64,000 nt of DNA from Clostridium aciditolerans (GTDB taxonomy: Bacteria > Bacillota > Clostridia > Clostridiales > Clostridiaceae). This document shows positions 28,157 through 36,289 of this stretch, piece by piece. The notes beneath the pieces were generated by a model. That model worked only from the letters and a program-made list of their open reading frames with translations. It was not told where the DNA came from and made no database searches. How positions within the stretch are numbered: the stretch's first letter is position 1; each line of letters opens with the position of its first letter. The translations under genes and the position numbers were made by a program. The stretch covers positions 62,001 through 126,000 of the forward strand of contig NZ_JAEEGB010000008.1 of assembly GCF_016316925.1 (NCBI RefSeq), in the 5' to 3' direction.

Positions 28157-29590
28157 TTACCACTCCTCCTTACCAATTTCGCAAATTGTCTGTTTAGGAA
28201 GTTTTACTATAAATGTACTTCCCTCTTCTTCTTTACTTTCCACACTTATTTTTCCGCCATGAGACTCTACTAAACTTTTAGTAATAGTCAGCCCTATTCC
28301 AGAACCTCCAGTACTTTTGCTTCGGGATAAATCAGTTCTATAAAACCTCTCGAAGATATAAGGCATATCTTTTTCTGGAATACCTATCCCATTATCTTGA
28401 ACTTTAATGCAAATACCTTCTTTTTCTTTCTTAAGTTCTACTACTACTTTTCCTTGTGATTTTAAATATTTATAACCATTTGATAATAAGTTATGCATTA
28501 TCTGCTTCAACTTATCTTTATCCATATACACCCATACATTTTTATCAATATTAGATATAATAATATGATTGTTTTTTGAATATAAAGGCTCAAAGCTTAA
28601 TATTACTTTTTCTAGTTCACTTGATAAGTTAAATTTTGTCTTATTTAATTTTAAATCTGCTTGCTCTAATTTTGCTAAATTACGAAGATTATCTACTAAG
28701 CTTGTCAATCTTTCTATTTCATCATAAAAACTCTGAAGTCTTTCTTCTGTTGGTTCCCATATACCATCTAGCAATGCTTCTACATGAGTTTTAAGTGTAG
28801 TAAGAGGAGTTCTAATTTCATGTGCCATATCAGAAGTTAACCTTTTTCTAAGCATTTCTTGGTTTTGTAAGGTTTCTGCTAAGTAATTTATTGAAGCTGA
28901 AAGCTCTTCTATTTCCTTAGTTTTCGTTTCAACTTTTGAACGAACAGTTAAATCCCCTGTTCTCATTTCATTAGCAGTTTTAGTTATCTTAACTAATGGC
29001 TTCGTAAGCTGCTTAGCTAAAATAAAACTTACCCCAAGTCCAAATAGTAGAGCTATAAACCCTGAGAGTATAAAGGAATGATTTAATGTCATTTTAAAAG
29101 TCAAAGCCCCTTGATTTAAATATGAGGTTCCAAAATATCCAACAACTATTTTACCGATATTTTTTTTATCCTTTACTAAGGAATGTATCTCTTCCTTATA
29201 TTCTCCTACATTCATACTAGAGTGGTTGCCCATACCACTTTTCATCATAGTTCCCATCATTGATTCCATCATACTTCTATGCTGAAGGTGAGAATTACCG
29301 GAATCAAATACTATATTTCCACTCAAATCCTTCACTTGTATATAAAATTCTTCTAATACTGCATATCGCAATAGTTCATCTTTATTAATATTCGAAAACC
29401 CAGTTTTGTCATTATATAAATCCTGGGCAGTAATTATGATTTTATTTACTTTATCTTTATGTTCATCTATTAGATAGTTGTTAAACTTTTTTCCAACCAT
29501 ATAATTTGAAATAAAACTTACTATTAATATCGCTCCTATTACTGCAAGAAGAAAGCCTGCAGATAACTTTTTCATCAAGGACATTTTCAT
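28157..29590 (-). CDS. Sensor histidine kinase with Met/His-rich extracytoplasmic domain
   Basis: 477 residues: a membrane segment at about 8-30, an outside domain to about 170, a second membrane segment, HAMP, HisKA with MAHEIRTPLTTL, and an ATPase domain with LLSNGYKY, DNGIGIPEKD and GGSGIGLTIT. The outside domain contains HLQHRSMMESMMGTMMKSGM followed by GNHSSM, a cluster of Met and His suited to Cu(I) or Ag(I). It lies 40 bases after the response regulator gene and forms a two-component pair with it. In CusS-type systems similar residues sense copper; the ligand here is inferred. Confidence 0.9.
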   Translation of the reverse strand: MKMSLMKKLSAGFLLAVIGAILIVSFISNYMVGKKFNNYLIDEHKDKVNKIIITAQDLYNDKTGFSNINKDELLRYAVLEEFYIQVKDLSGNIVFDSGNSHLQHRSMMESMMGTMMKSGMGNHSSMNVGEYKEEIHSLVKDKKNIGKIVVGYFGTSYLNQGALTFKMTLNHSFILSGFIALLFGLGVSFILAKQLTKPLVKITKTANEMRTGDLTVRSKVETKTKEIEELSASINYLAETLQNQEMLRKRLTSDMAHEIRTPLTTLKTHVEALLDGIWEPTEERLQSFYDEIERLTSLVDNLRNLAKLEQADLKLNKTKFNLSSELEKVILSFEPLYSKNNHIIISNIDKNVWVYMDKDKLKQIMHNLLSNGYKYLKSQGKVVVELKKEKEGICIKVQDNGIGIPEKDMPYIFERFYRTDLSRSKSTGGSGIGLTITKSLVESHGGKISVESKEEEGSTFIVKLPKQTICEIGKEEW

Positions 29591-29630
29591 TTCAGCCCAC
29601 TCCCACTCTTTATAAACCTGTAACTTATTA

Positions 29631-30326
29631 TTAACCTACAAACTTATAGCCCATACCGTAAACTGTGATAATATATTTAGGCTCTTTATGATTATCTTCT
29701 ATCTTTTGCCTTATATTTTTGATATGACTATCAATAGTCCTATCAAAACCCTCATAATCTAATCCAAAAGCTCTTTCAACTAATTGTTCCCTTGAAAATA
29801 TTTGTCCTGGATTAGTTAATAACGCTACTAGTATCTTAAATTCATTAGTAGTTAAATTTACGTACTCGCCATCTTTTTTCACTTTCATCTTATTTATGTC
29901 TACCTCTAAATCCCCATTATTAAAAATCAAGTAATCAGCAAGAGGACTAGAATCTCTATAAGACCTTCTAATCAGAGCTTTAACTCTTCCCACTAATTCA
30001 CGAGCACTAAAAGGTTTAGTTAAGTAGTCATCTGCTCCAATAGCTAAGCCCTCAATTTTATCATCTTCTTCTGATTTAGCCGTTAGCATAATTATAGGAA
30101 CATCAGATGTTGCTCTTATCCTATTGCAAATCTCTTCTCCAGATATTTTGGGAAGCATTAAATCCAAAACAACTAGATGAATTAATTCATTTTTAAATAA
30201 TTTTAATGCTTTTTCACCATCTTCAGCAGTTAACACATTAAAGCCTTCCTTTTTCAAATAAGCTTCCACTACTTCAACAATCTTAGGTTCATCATCAACT
30301 ACTAATATTGTCTTTATATCACTCAT
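29631..30326 (-). CDS. OmpR/PhoB-family response regulator
   Basis: 231 residues: receiver with VVDDE, phospho-acceptor Asp in VVLDLMLPKISG, conserved Thr (MLTA) and Lys (LTKPFSA), then a winged-helix DNA-binding domain ending RQKIEDNHKEPKYIITVYGM. The start at 30326 is six bases after AGAGGTG; an upstream in-frame start at 30356 has none. It is the partner of the kinase just downstream, and target genes probably include this cluster. Confidence 0.93.
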   Translation of the reverse strand: MSDIKTILVVDDEPKIVEVVEAYLKKEGFNVLTAEDGEKALKLFKNELIHLVVLDLMLPKISGEEICNRIRATSDVPIIMLTAKSEEDDKIEGLAIGADDYLTKPFSARELVGRVKALIRRSYRDSSPLADYLIFNNGDLEVDINKMKVKKDGEYVNLTTNEFKILVALLTNPGQIFSREQLVERAFGLDYEGFDRTIDSHIKNIRQKIEDNHKEPKYIITVYGMGYKFVG

Positions 30327-30416
30327 TATTAACACCTCTTTATTATAACATCCCATTTTAAAACTTTATTATATTTTACCATATGTCAAACCGTCATTAT
30401 TAATAAATATAAATCA

Positions 30417-30442
30417 ACCCCCTAGTTATAAAAACTAGAGGG
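30417..30442 (-). terminator. Weak hairpin between the SHOCT gene and the response regulator
   Basis: CCCTAGTT and AACTAGAGGG pair around a four-base loop. The T tract on the minus strand is poor (TTGATTT). It may only partly stop transcription from the SHOCT gene into the two-component genes. Confidence 0.5.
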
Positions 30443-30475
30443 TATACATTTAGCTTTTCCTAAAAATTAAATTTT

Positions 30476-30709
30476 CTATTTCGTATGTGCAATAACAGTT
30501 CTTCTTTTAATATATTCTTCTTCACTAATTTCTCCACTAGCAAACTTTTCATCAAGTATTTTTAAAGCACCGTTAGATTTTGATGTATAATTTTTTATAA
30601 GCTTAACTCCGAATACTATTAAAACTATGAATACTAATATTCTAATACCCATCATCATAAACATCCATGGGCTAAATCCAAAACCGGAACCTCCAAATCC
30701 ACAGAACAT
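30476..30709 (-). CDS. Small membrane protein with SHOCT domain
   Basis: 77 residues. A Gly/Phe/Met-rich start (MFCGFGGSGFGFSPWMFMMM) leads into one membrane segment (ILVFIVLIVFGVKLI). A C-terminal SHOCT motif, ALKILDEKFASGEISEEEY, follows. SHOCT domains are short helical hairpins found at the ends of many membrane proteins and are thought to mediate oligomerisation. It lies upstream of the two-component genes on the same strand, and its Met-rich start echoes the sensor kinase. AGGAGG precedes the ATG. Confidence 0.8.
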   Translation of the reverse strand: MFCGFGGSGFGFSPWMFMMMGIRILVFIVLIVFGVKLIKNYTSKSNGALKILDEKFASGEISEEEYIKRRTVIAHTK

Positions 30710-30819
30710 ATTGATTTCCTCCTATAATATTAATTTTTTTAACTATCTCAATCTGTTGTTTGAGCTAATTATAAATTATAACTATGGAGAAAATATGGAG
30801 AAATTCATTTTCTAATTCT

Positions 30820-30990
30820 CTATTCCATCTGAGTATATTCTTCATCCGATGATTTTTTTTCTTCAGAAGTGAAGCCAAATCTTTGTATATTAGGATAGTC
30901 ACAACTTCCAGATTCATTAGCTCCTAATTTTAGTCTATTTAACGTTTCATTATCTTTAGATACTAATTCTTCTTTATCTCTGCTTGGCAT
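30820..30990 (-). CDS. Small acidic hypothetical protein (56 aa)
   Basis: A 56-residue frame starting MPSRDKEELVSKDNETLNRL and ending SSDEEYTQME. The ribosome binding site GGAGG lies nine bases before the ATG. The protein is hydrophilic and charged, with one Cys and no membrane segment, and I do not recognise a family. The good ribosome binding site and codon use support it as a real gene. It may be a late sporulation or stress protein, but nothing in the sequence shows that. Confidence 0.55.
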   Translation of the reverse strand: MPSRDKEELVSKDNETLNRLKLGANESGSCDYPNIQRFGFTSEEKKSSDEEYTQME

Positions 30991-31202
30991 TTAGTTATTC
31001 CTCCTTTTAATTACTTTTTACTTGCATTTCATGTTCTATCATAAGTTTGTACAATTACACAATAATTACTATATAAAATTAAAGTAAAAATATACATTTA
31101 TTGGTTTTATAGAATTTTTTATCTATATCATTAGATTCAAAAGTACTTAAAACCAGCTTATTAAAAGTTTGTTCTTTAGCAACTTGAATTAAATAATTCA
31201 GC
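30991..31202. other. Gene-free stretch with a possible degraded coding fragment
   Basis: The minus strand from about 31215 to 31079 reads in frame through NYLIQVAKEQTFNKLVLSTF and FESNDIDKKFYKTNK to a stop codon, without a start codon or ribosome binding site. It may be the 3' remnant of a lost gene. I could not name its family, and chance is possible. Confidence 0.25.
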
Positions 31203-31237
31203 AATAAAAAGGCAGAAGTAAAAATTCTTCTGCCTTT
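31203..31237 (-). terminator. Terminator of the PH-domain gene pair
   Basis: AAAGGCAGAAG and CTTCTGCCTTT form an 11-pair stem with TTTTTATT after it on the minus strand. It lies about 70 bases past the stop codon of the 484-residue gene. Confidence 0.82.
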
Positions 31238-31308
31238 CATAAATGTTATTTTTATTTATTCGATGACTTACCCGCTCTAATACTCCCATCGCACTCTGTG
31301 AAAGCGAT

Positions 31309-32763
31309 TTATAAAATTAAATTTTTTTGCAATTGTGTATATATCTCTTCCCTCATATGCCTTACGTGAAGAATATCTCCAAGTTTATTAGAATATAAAT
31401 CTATCTTATAATCACAAACCTTACCCATTTTTTGAAATATTCCTTGATTTTTAGTTATTGATTGAAGGTTATCTTGTCCTATTATTGTTGTTACCTTTGA
31501 AAAAGCTCCTGTGCTTGCTATTAAAGATTTCTTTGAGACTCCTAATGATGTATTTTTATAATTTAGATATCCTGAAATTAAACAATAGCTTAATATAAGC
31601 ATAATAATTAATAATTTAATATTTTGTGGTGCAATTTTTATAAATATATACGCTGGTATTAATATAATAAGCGATATTATAAATTTTTTTAACACAAATC
31701 TTATTAAGCTACTCTTAGGAGGTTTATTCACTTCTGCTTCAAAGGATATATCAGGTAACAGTTTCTTTATGAATTTATTTTTAAAATTATCATCTGCTAT
31801 AGGATATAATAATGCTTTCTCATCTTTCTCATCACCATATCCTATGGTTATAATTTCTACCGTATAAATATTTAAAACTTGTTGTAATATACTTTGTTTG
31901 TATCTTATTCCATATATCTTATCTATATTAAAAGAATATTCCTTCTTACTTATAATTCCATAGGATATACTTATTTTTTCTTCATTAGATGTTACTGTGA
32001 AATTGTATAAACGTATTAACTCAAATACTATTGATAATATTGTTATTAAAATATATATTAATACTACAAATCCTATTAAAATTGCAATACAAATAGCAAT
32101 TGATTTAGCCCTAATAAAATCTATATTCATATTGCTGCTTATAAACTTAGAAAAGGATATATCTAAAAATTTTCCTATATCATCTAATACATTGTTTAAT
32201 AAAAAGAAACCTCCTACTGCCCAGCCAAGCTTAGATTTAGTCAGTGCATATTTTAATATTTCACCATTAGTTATAACCTTTTTAACTGTAATATTTGTTA
32301 TGTTACTTTCTGCGGCTTCGCTATTTTCACCTGTAGCTACTTTTTTTGAACTTAAAATTATATCCTTAAGCTCTTCTATACATTCCTTATCTGCCATTAT
32401 TTTTAATTCAGATTTTGCAGCCACAGCGCTTCCGGTATCTATTTTCATATTCAATACATTAAACATTCTATCTAATAAAGTTTGTCCAACATCTATTGTG
32501 TTTATCTTACTGAAAGGAATTTCTTCCTTTGATTTTGAAATAACACCTTTTTCATATACTAATAAATCATCATCAATATAGAATATTGTTTTTCTCCATT
32601 CTAGTATTGATATAGCAATTATTACAACTAAAAAAATTCCAATATAATAAATTCCTTTTTTATTTACTGCTAATAGTATAAATATAAAAATACTATTTTT
32701 AATAAGATTAATTATATTTTTTATTATATATATCCAGTGGTTTCTATTAATATTATTTATCAT
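31309..32763 (-). CDS. Membrane protein with three bacterial PH domains (YdbT-like)
   Basis: 484 residues with membrane helices near the N-terminus (about 18-55), in the middle (about 175-255) and near 345-400. Three bPH2 (DUF304) units alternate with them: KTIFYIDDDLLVYEKGVISK, then NFTVTSNEEKISISYGIISK, then SKKSLIASTGAFSKVTTIIG. The arrangement is that of B. subtilis YdbT. The start codon overlaps the 3' end of the upstream gene by 11 bases, so translation is probably coupled. YdbS/YdbT affect resistance to certain peptides in Bacillus; the function here is inferred at most. Confidence 0.82.
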   Translation of the reverse strand: MINNINRNHWIYIIKNIINLIKNSIFIFILLAVNKKGIYYIGIFLVVIIAISILEWRKTIFYIDDDLLVYEKGVISKSKEEIPFSKINTIDVGQTLLDRMFNVLNMKIDTGSAVAAKSELKIMADKECIEELKDIILSSKKVATGENSEAAESNITNITVKKVITNGEILKYALTKSKLGWAVGGFFLLNNVLDDIGKFLDISFSKFISSNMNIDFIRAKSIAICIAILIGFVVLIYILITILSIVFELIRLYNFTVTSNEEKISISYGIISKKEYSFNIDKIYGIRYKQSILQQVLNIYTVEIITIGYGDEKDEKALLYPIADDNFKNKFIKKLLPDISFEAEVNKPPKSSLIRFVLKKFIISLIILIPAYIFIKIAPQNIKLLIIMLILSYCLISGYLNYKNTSLGVSKKSLIASTGAFSKVTTIIGQDNLQSITKNQGIFQKMGKVCDYKIDLYSNKLGDILHVRHMREEIYTQLQKNLIL

Positions 32764-33247
32764 AGCCTTCTACCTTTTCTCTTATTTTATCTTTTAAAAA
32801 CTCACCTATCTCTTCTGCCTTTTTCATATCTATATTAGATATTTTATGACTTCCTCCTGCCGTATGTATGCTTATGTCTGCTAAATTAAAAATTTTATTT
32901 ATAGGCCCTTGATTTACCTTTATATGTTGAACTCTAACTATAGGAATTATAGTTGTAGTTATAGAGTAAATTCCTTCTGAAAACTCTATCTTATCCTTAG
33001 TTATGGCATATTTCCACTGAGCATATTCTATAGCTGGATATATAAATGTATTTAATAACAATAATCCTATTATCACAATAATTGTTACACTAATGTGTAC
33101 ATCTAATTTTATAAAAAAGCTAGCTTTTAGTTTATAAGTAAAAAACCATTTACCTATTCCTAATAATGTTGATATTATAACCGTTGTTATAAGTCTTGCT
33201 AACATCCATGACGTTTTTGCTTTTTCATTAAGTTTATTATATTCCAT
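32753..33247 (-). CDS. Membrane protein with one bacterial PH domain (YdbS-like)
   Basis: 164 residues with two membrane helices (about 15-35 and 50-70) and one bPH2 domain (WKYAITKDKIEFSEGIYSIT, IPIVRVQHIKVNQGPINKIF, SIHTAGGSHKISNI). It pairs with the following gene as ydbS does with ydbT. The start at 33247 is nine bases after GGGAG; a TTG three codons upstream is closer to the site and less likely. Confidence 0.82.
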   Translation of the reverse strand: MEYNKLNEKAKTSWMLARLITTVIISTLLGIGKWFFTYKLKASFFIKLDVHISVTIIVIIGLLLLNTFIYPAIEYAQWKYAITKDKIEFSEGIYSITTTIIPIVRVQHIKVNQGPINKIFNLADISIHTAGGSHKISNIDMKKAEEIGEFLKDKIREKVEGYDK

Positions 33248-33412
33248 AATATTCAACTCCCGTAATATAATTGTAGCACGAATATAATTATAACATGAAA
33301 AATAAGAATGTTATCCATTTACAAAAATAACAATACAAATATTAGGTTATTAAGAAACCTCAATTTTACAGAAATGCCTTTAAACCTTTTTTCCAAAACA
33401 AATACCCGTTAG

Positions 33413-33457
33413 AAAAAAAAATAGTAGCCCCATGTGCAAATGGATGCTACTATTTTT
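33413..33457. terminator. Isolated bidirectional hairpin terminator
   Basis: AAAATAGTAGC and GCTACTATTTT form an 11-pair stem with A and T tracts on both sides. No intact gene ends here, so it may have belonged to a lost gene or to the structured segment that follows. Confidence 0.65.
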
Positions 33458-33469
33458 CACTTATAAAAA

Positions 33470-33513
33470 TGTAGTGATGCCAGTTGCCTAAGCAACTAGA
33501 ATTGTATACTACA
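33470..33513. other. Unassigned structured segment next to an integrase remnant
   Basis: TGTAGT and ACTACA enclose AGTTGC-CTAA-GCAACT. The sequence continues GAGTGCTACCAACACCCTG and then a T run. It is richer in GC than its surroundings and non-coding. It could be part of an attachment region or a small RNA; I do not recognise it. Confidence 0.35.
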
Positions 33514-33629
33514 GAGTGCTACCAACACCCTGTTTTTATTATTTCTTTATTCTTAACATATTTGACTTATATTAATCTCCAAACTTTATATTTTTTGACC
33601 TCTTTATCAATTATTAAATTCATTTCATC

Positions 33630-33758
33630 ATTAAAGACATTCAAGAGAGATTAGGTCACAGTAAGCTTGCTACTACTATAGGCACATATTTACATGTTAC
33701 AAATAAAATGAAACAGAGTACTGTAAATATATTTGAAAGTTTAGTAGCAAAAAAATAA
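33630..33758 (+). pseudogene. Tyrosine recombinase (phage integrase), C-terminal remnant
   Basis: 42 residues in frame read IQERLGHSKLATTIGTYLHV followed by TNKMKQSTVNIFESLVAKK and a stop codon. This is the end of a tyrosine recombinase: the HxxR-proximal RLGHS block, the TY catalytic Tyr and the typical tail. A stop codon at 33615 and the absence of the rest of the catalytic domain show that it is a fragment. It records a past integration of a phage or integrative element. Its last codons lie in the rlmD terminator. Confidence 0.8.
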
Positions 33759-33801
33759 TTACTACGAATTCATTTTCATTGGCAGTAAATTCATAGTAAT
33801 T
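33749..33801 (-). terminator. Terminator of the rlmD-like gene
   Basis: AATTACTACGAATT and AATTCATAGTAATT pair over 14 bases with one mismatch, followed on the minus strand by TTTTTTT. The distal part overlaps the stop codon of the plus-strand integrase remnant. Confidence 0.78.
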
Positions 33802-33842
33802 ATCTATTTTTTTATTATCCAAATTTCCTTTAGCTTTTGATT

Positions 33843-35195
33843 TTACTTAGATAGTTTAACGACCGTTTCGATGTGTGGTGTATGCGGAAACATATCCATA
33901 AGTTTAACTTTTTCAACCTTGTATCCAGCATTTTGTAATACCTGAAGGTCTGTCACTAGAGTCTTCGGATTACATGATACATAGATTATATCCGGTGCAT
34001 TAAATTGTATAACATAATTTAATGCAGTAGGATGAACTCCTGGTCTTGGTGGATCTAAAATTATCACGTCTGGTTTATCTTTAATAGTTTTTATAACTTC
34101 TGCTACATCTCCAGCTATAAAGTTACAATTAGACAAACCATTAAGTTTTGCATTCTCATTTGCAGCTTTTACAGCCTCTTCTATAAGTTCAACACCTATA
34201 ACCTTTGCTGCCTTAGAAGCCACAATTTGCCCTATAGTTCCAGTACCACAATATAAATCAAAAACTACCTTAGAAGAAGCATCCCCTAAGAAATCTTTTA
34301 CGATACTGTAGAGACTTTCTGCTCCCTTTGAATTTGTTTGGAAAAAGGATTCTGGAGCTATTTTAAACTTAAGACCTAAAATCTCTTCTATTATATAGTC
34401 TCTTCCATATAAAATTTCAACGCTATCAGCTTGAACTACATCAGAAAAACTATCATTTATAGTATGTAATATACCCTTTACTTCTCCATTATAATTTAAG
34501 TTTAGCAATATATTGCTTAGCTCGCTAAAATCAAAATCTATCTGTGAAGTGGTAACAATATTCACTAAAACTTCGCCCGTATTTTTTCCTTTTCTTACTA
34601 CAAGATTTCTTAAATAACCTTCTCTTTTCATTATTCTATAATAAGGAAGTTTTTTCTCTCTAAAATACTTTACTACAGTATCTAAAAGAATTCTAAAATC
34701 TTCATCTACTATCTGACAACCGTGAACATTTACAATTCCAAAGCTTTTTCCTGTTATATGCATACCTAATGTGAGTTCTCCGCCTTTTTCTTCGTCACCA
34801 AAGGAAAACTCCATTTTATTTCTATACTCGAATTCCTCTGGACTTTTTTCTATGCCAAGGAATTCAAAGTCTTTAATACCTGCATTACTTAAAAGCTCCA
34901 GTACTTGATCTTTTTTAAATTCTAGTTGATTTTCATAAGGAAGAAATTGAGAGTTACATCCGCCACAAAGATTAAAGTGAGAGCAAGCTACTTCTTTTGC
35001 ATAATCTATATTCTCTAGTACCTCTGTTATTTTAGCTTCCGCATATTCTCTTCTTTTTTTTGAAACTCTAGCCTTTACTTTTTGCCCTGGAAAAGCATTT
35101 TTTATATATACCTTAAGTCCATCATAATTTGCTACACCTGTAGCTGGAAATTCCGTTTTTTCTATATAAAATTCATATTCATTGCCTTTTTTCAA
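33843..35195 (-). CDS. rlmD: 23S rRNA (uracil-5-)-methyltransferase, RlmD/TrmA family
   Basis: 450 residues: an N-terminal TRAM domain (about 1-60), an iron-sulphur cluster motif ([10 protein letters not shown]), and a SAM-dependent methyltransferase domain with [27 protein letters not shown] and the catalytic Cys in YVSCNPKTL. The family methylates C5 of specific uridines in 23S rRNA or tRNA. Whether it makes m5U1939, m5U747 or both, as B. subtilis RlmCD does, cannot be told. It lies 24 bases after the RDD-domain gene and is probably co-transcribed with it. Confidence 0.88.
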   Translation of the reverse strand: MKKGNEYEFYIEKTEFPATGVANYDGLKVYIKNAFPGQKVKARVSKKRREYAEAKITEVLENIDYAKEVACSHFNLCGGCNSQFLPYENQLEFKKDQVLELLSNAGIKDFEFLGIEKSPEEFEYRNKMEFSFGDEEKGGELTLGMHITGKSFGIVNVHGCQIVDEDFRILLDTVVKYFREKKLPYYRIMKREGYLRNLVVRKGKNTGEVLVNIVTTSQIDFDFSELSNILLNLNYNGEVKGILHTINDSFSDVVQADSVEILYGRDYIIEEILGLKFKIAPESFFQTNSKGAESLYSIVKDFLGDASSKVVFDLYCGTGTIGQIVASKAAKVIGVELIEEAVKAANENAKLNGLSNCNFIAGDVAEVIKTIKDKPDVIILDPPRPGVHPTALNYVIQFNAPDIIYVSCNPKTLVTDLQVLQNAGYKVEKVKLMDMFPHTPHIETVVKLSK

Positions 35196-35219
35196 TTATT
35201 AATCTTCCCTTTCTTGTGT

Positions 35220-35918
35220 CTATATTTTACTGAATTTTTGTCCTAAAGTTTTTCCATACTTTGATTTCTGCATGATAACTGGATACAAAACTAGTATTAT
35301 TAAAAATATAATTATATATACTCCTTTAAAGTCTGCTACATAGTATCCAAGCACTAGCCTTAAAATCACATCAAATAAGTAAACACCAACAAGGGACATT
35401 AATGCCGTTACTGCTGTATCTATTAAAGAGACTTTAAGTGCACTGTCTAAAAATGATTTTCTTTCTTTTGAATGGGTAGCACTATCTTCTGGAACCAAAG
35501 CTGCATTTTCTGATATCTCATCCTTATTTGTTTCTTCATCTTTAGACTCTTCCAGCTCTACTGTATCTTCCTTATTTACTATCTCTTCACTTACTACTTC
35601 TTCATTCTTAGGATCTTCATTTATTATTTCTACTTCCTCTACTGTTTCCTTCTTGCTTTCTGTATCCTTACTACTTGCTACTTGCTCTTTGCTTATTACC
35701 TCTTCATTTGCTATTTCATCAGCAACTGTTTCTTTAACACTTGGTTCTTCATTGCTTACTGCTTCGCTATTTTTAGCATTGGTATTATCAGCAGTTTTAT
35801 TGTCTTCCTTTTTCTTATTTTCTTCCATATTTTTATTTCTTAACTCTTCTAAGAATTGTCTTTTAGCTTCTTTTTCATCTATAATGAGTCCTTCATGTTT
35901 TAATTCATCATCTAACAT
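35220..35918 (-). CDS. RDD-like membrane protein with long acidic N-terminal region
   Basis: 232 residues. The first 155 or so are hydrophilic and very rich in Glu, Lys, Asn and Ser (for example EEVISKEQVASSKDTESKKE), so they are probably disordered. The last 75 have two membrane segments and the RDD-type ending KYGKTLGQKFSKI. The start at 35918 is eight bases after GGAGG. The function is unknown. Its place upstream of the methyltransferase gene need not be functional. Confidence 0.72.
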   Translation of the reverse strand: MLDDELKHEGLIIDEKEAKRQFLEELRNKNMEENKKKEDNKTADNTNAKNSEAVSNEEPSVKETVADEIANEEVISKEQVASSKDTESKKETVEEVEIINEDPKNEEVVSEEIVNKEDTVELEESKDEETNKDEISENAALVPEDSATHSKERKSFLDSALKVSLIDTAVTALMSLVGVYLFDVILRLVLGYYVADFKGVYIIIFLIILVLYPVIMQKSKYGKTLGQKFSKI

Positions 35919-36289
35919 TTCCAATTCCTCCTAGATTTTTTCTTTATAACAAATATATTATGCTACACTATTTCTATTATGTAAATAGCCCCTTTAAAAT
36001 ACCCTAATATATTTCCTTAAATAAATAGGATTGAGAAAATATTTTTATACATAAATTTTATGACAAAATTAGTTATTTTTTAACTAATTATTCCTTAATT
36101 AAACATCATTTTAACATTATTTTCATATAATACGAATTCAAATTACATTTTTATGTAAAATAGTTAATATTTTTAACATATAATTAAATCATAATTGTAA
36201 ACAACTTATTAACATATTGTTTTACAATTATACATATATTAGTTTTATAATTTATAGTGGTGAATACTTTATTATCTGGAGGATAAAAG
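35919..36289. other. AT-rich divergent intergenic region upstream of the LTA synthase-like gene
   Basis: About 370 bases of extremely AT-rich DNA between divergent genes. It must hold promoters for both, but many TATAAT-like strings make a choice unsafe. GGAGG at 36279-36283 is the ribosome binding site of the plus-strand gene. Confidence 0.5.
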
